NCBI RefSeq assembly: GCF_009295825.1
Contig: NZ_WHKF01000003.1
Location: 62,001 to 126,000, forward strand
Reading direction: 5' to 3'
DNA from: Marinifilum sp. N1E240
Lineage (GTDB): Bacteria > Bacteroidota > Bacteroidia > Bacteroidales > Marinifilaceae
Length of the DNA stretch: 64,000 nt
Shown here: in pieces, positions 63,222 to 64,000 of the stretch
How the letters are laid out: every line of letters begins with the position of its first letter
Numbering within the stretch: the first letter of the stretch is position 1
The notes under the pieces: model-generated
What the model saw: the letters and a program-made list of their open reading frames with translations, nothing else
What the model was told of the DNA's origin: nothing
Database searches by the model: none
Made by a program: the position numbers and the translations under genes

Positions 63222-64000
63222 ATGCAAATATATTTTAAGAACATGATCTTACATTTCTGCTCCTATAAAAATCATATAAAGCCAATATATTTATTATTAC
63301 TAAGCTTTTTATTGGTTTGCTGTACCGAAGAAATCAATGTTGATGTTGATAGTGGCGAAACCAAATTATCTATTGAGGCAACTCTTACTTCCGATTTTAA
63401 GAAACACTTTGTGATACTTAAAGAGTCAAGTGATGTTTTCTATAATGAAGAAGCACCGTCGGTAGCCAATGCAACAATTAATGTAAGCAATGGAAATACT
63501 AATTATAATTACCTGGAAACAAAACCGGGTTATTATGAAAGTGAATTGGAATTTGCGGGTGAACCAGGAAAAACTTATTCTTTGTCAATCACAAATGTAG
63601 ATATCAATAAGGATGGAACCATGGAAGAGTATGTTGCGCATTCTACTATGAAGCAGCCATATAAAGTTGATTATATCGAAATGAATTTTGATCCGGATTA
63701 CGAATCGGAACGTGGAAGAGATGATGATGATAACGGAGCTTTCTGGTTGGTTTCATTATATATGCAAGATAATATTGAAACTGAAGATTACTATGGATTT
63801 GCCTGTAGAATAAATGATGTATTGGTACATGATACCATTACAGAAGTTTTAGTACAAGAGGATACCTACTTTAATGGAGAAAAAACAAAAGGTAGTAATG
63901 TAGGTGAATTTAATCAATATAAACCTGATGAGATTCTCCAAAATATGGATAAAATCACATTAGAGACTTATGCTATTGATGAAGGATATTATGATTTTGT
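63222..64000 (+). CDS. DUF4249-family lipoprotein, N-terminal part (truncated by window end)
   Basis: The frame opens at the ATG at 63222, 4 nt after the receptor stop, and runs past the window end; at least 259 residues are seen. The signal peptide (PIYLLLLSFLLVCC) is followed by acidic TEEINVDVD, a surface-lipoprotein pattern. Beta-rich segments EATLTSDFKKHFVILKESS, ATINVSNGNTNYNYLET, GKTYSLSITNV and LVSLYMQDNIETEDYYGF match DUF4249 proteins, which are usually encoded right after this kind of TonB receptor. It may bind the ligand at the cell surface as a SusD-like lid. The function is unknown. Confidence 0.85.
   Translation, partial: MQIYFKNMILHFCSYKNHIKPIYLLLLSFLLVCCTEEINVDVDSGETKLSIEATLTSDFKKHFVILKESSDVFYNEEAPSVANATINVSNGNTNYNYLETKPGYYESELEFAGEPGKTYSLSITNVDINKDGTMEEYVAHSTMKQPYKVDYIEMNFDPDYESERGRDDDDNGAFWLVSLYMQDNIETEDYYGFACRINDVLVHDTITEVLVQEDTYFNGEKTKGSNVGEFNQYKPDEILQNMDKITLETYAIDEGYYDF

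Noticed and set aside
1-64000. CRISPR arrays, tRNA, rRNA, insertion sequences, integrases
   Set aside because: Looked for on both strands by eye; the only regular repeat array (4421-4607) has no spacers and no cas genes nearby, and no transposase-like protein was seen.

Overview
This AT-rich window comes from a Bacteroidota chromosome. The signs are three SusC/SusD pairs, regulators that fuse a beta-propeller sensor to an AraC domain, lipoproteins with acidic residues straight after the lipid cysteine, an ECF sigma/FecR/STN-receptor cassette, a DUF4249 protein, and mostly weak Shine-Dalgarno sequences. Gene content resembles polysaccharide-degrading, possibly marine, Bacteroidales/Marinilabiliales-type bacteria, but no marker gene fixes the genus.

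Region 1 (1-31739) is a large locus for a uronic-acid polysaccharide that is probably sulfated. It holds the end of a sulfatase, a DUF1961-like exported protein, a TonB-linked outer-membrane receptor, a one-component propeller/AraC regulator, a GH88 unsaturated glucuronyl hydrolase, two SusC/SusD pairs, a surface lipoprotein with cadherin-like domains, and a full hybrid two-component system. A six-gene catabolic operon follows: kduI, kduD, a DUF4861 lipoprotein, kdgK, eda and a hexuronate-type MFS importer. Together these would take unsaturated uronate released by a lyase through 5-keto-4-deoxyuronate, KDG and KDPG to pyruvate and glyceraldehyde-3-phosphate. No recognised polysaccharide lyase is present. 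A divergent LacI regulator with two matching palindromes appears to control the catabolic operon.

Region 2 (31740-51713) starts with lacI and a GH2 beta-mannosidase. It continues with a plus-strand beta-glucan locus: a Nudix-type regulator, a GPH sugar importer with an extra periplasmic insertion, a GH94 phosphorylase, SusC, SusD, a GH30 glycosidase and two GH3 glycosidases, ending in a strong terminator. GH30 plus GH3 suggests a beta-glucan, perhaps beta-1,6 or branched beta-1,3. GH94 would split an imported disaccharide by phosphorolysis.

Region 3 (51714-58740) holds housekeeping and unassigned genes: a LysE-type exporter, an AraC regulator, a Crp/Fnr regulator, a MATE exporter, an orphan 415-residue protein, a small membrane protein and a ribosome hibernation factor with an unusually strong Shine-Dalgarno.

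Region 4 (58845-64000) is an ECF sigma factor, a FecR anti-sigma factor, an STN-type TonB receptor and a truncated DUF4249 lipoprotein: a cell-surface signalling import system of unknown ligand.

Other structure: a 42-bp tandem hairpin array lies between two convergent genes, hairpins lie in most of the sus gene junctions, and a matched two-part promoter element lies upstream of two sus-type operons. No tRNA, rRNA, CRISPR array, insertion sequence or prophage was recognised.
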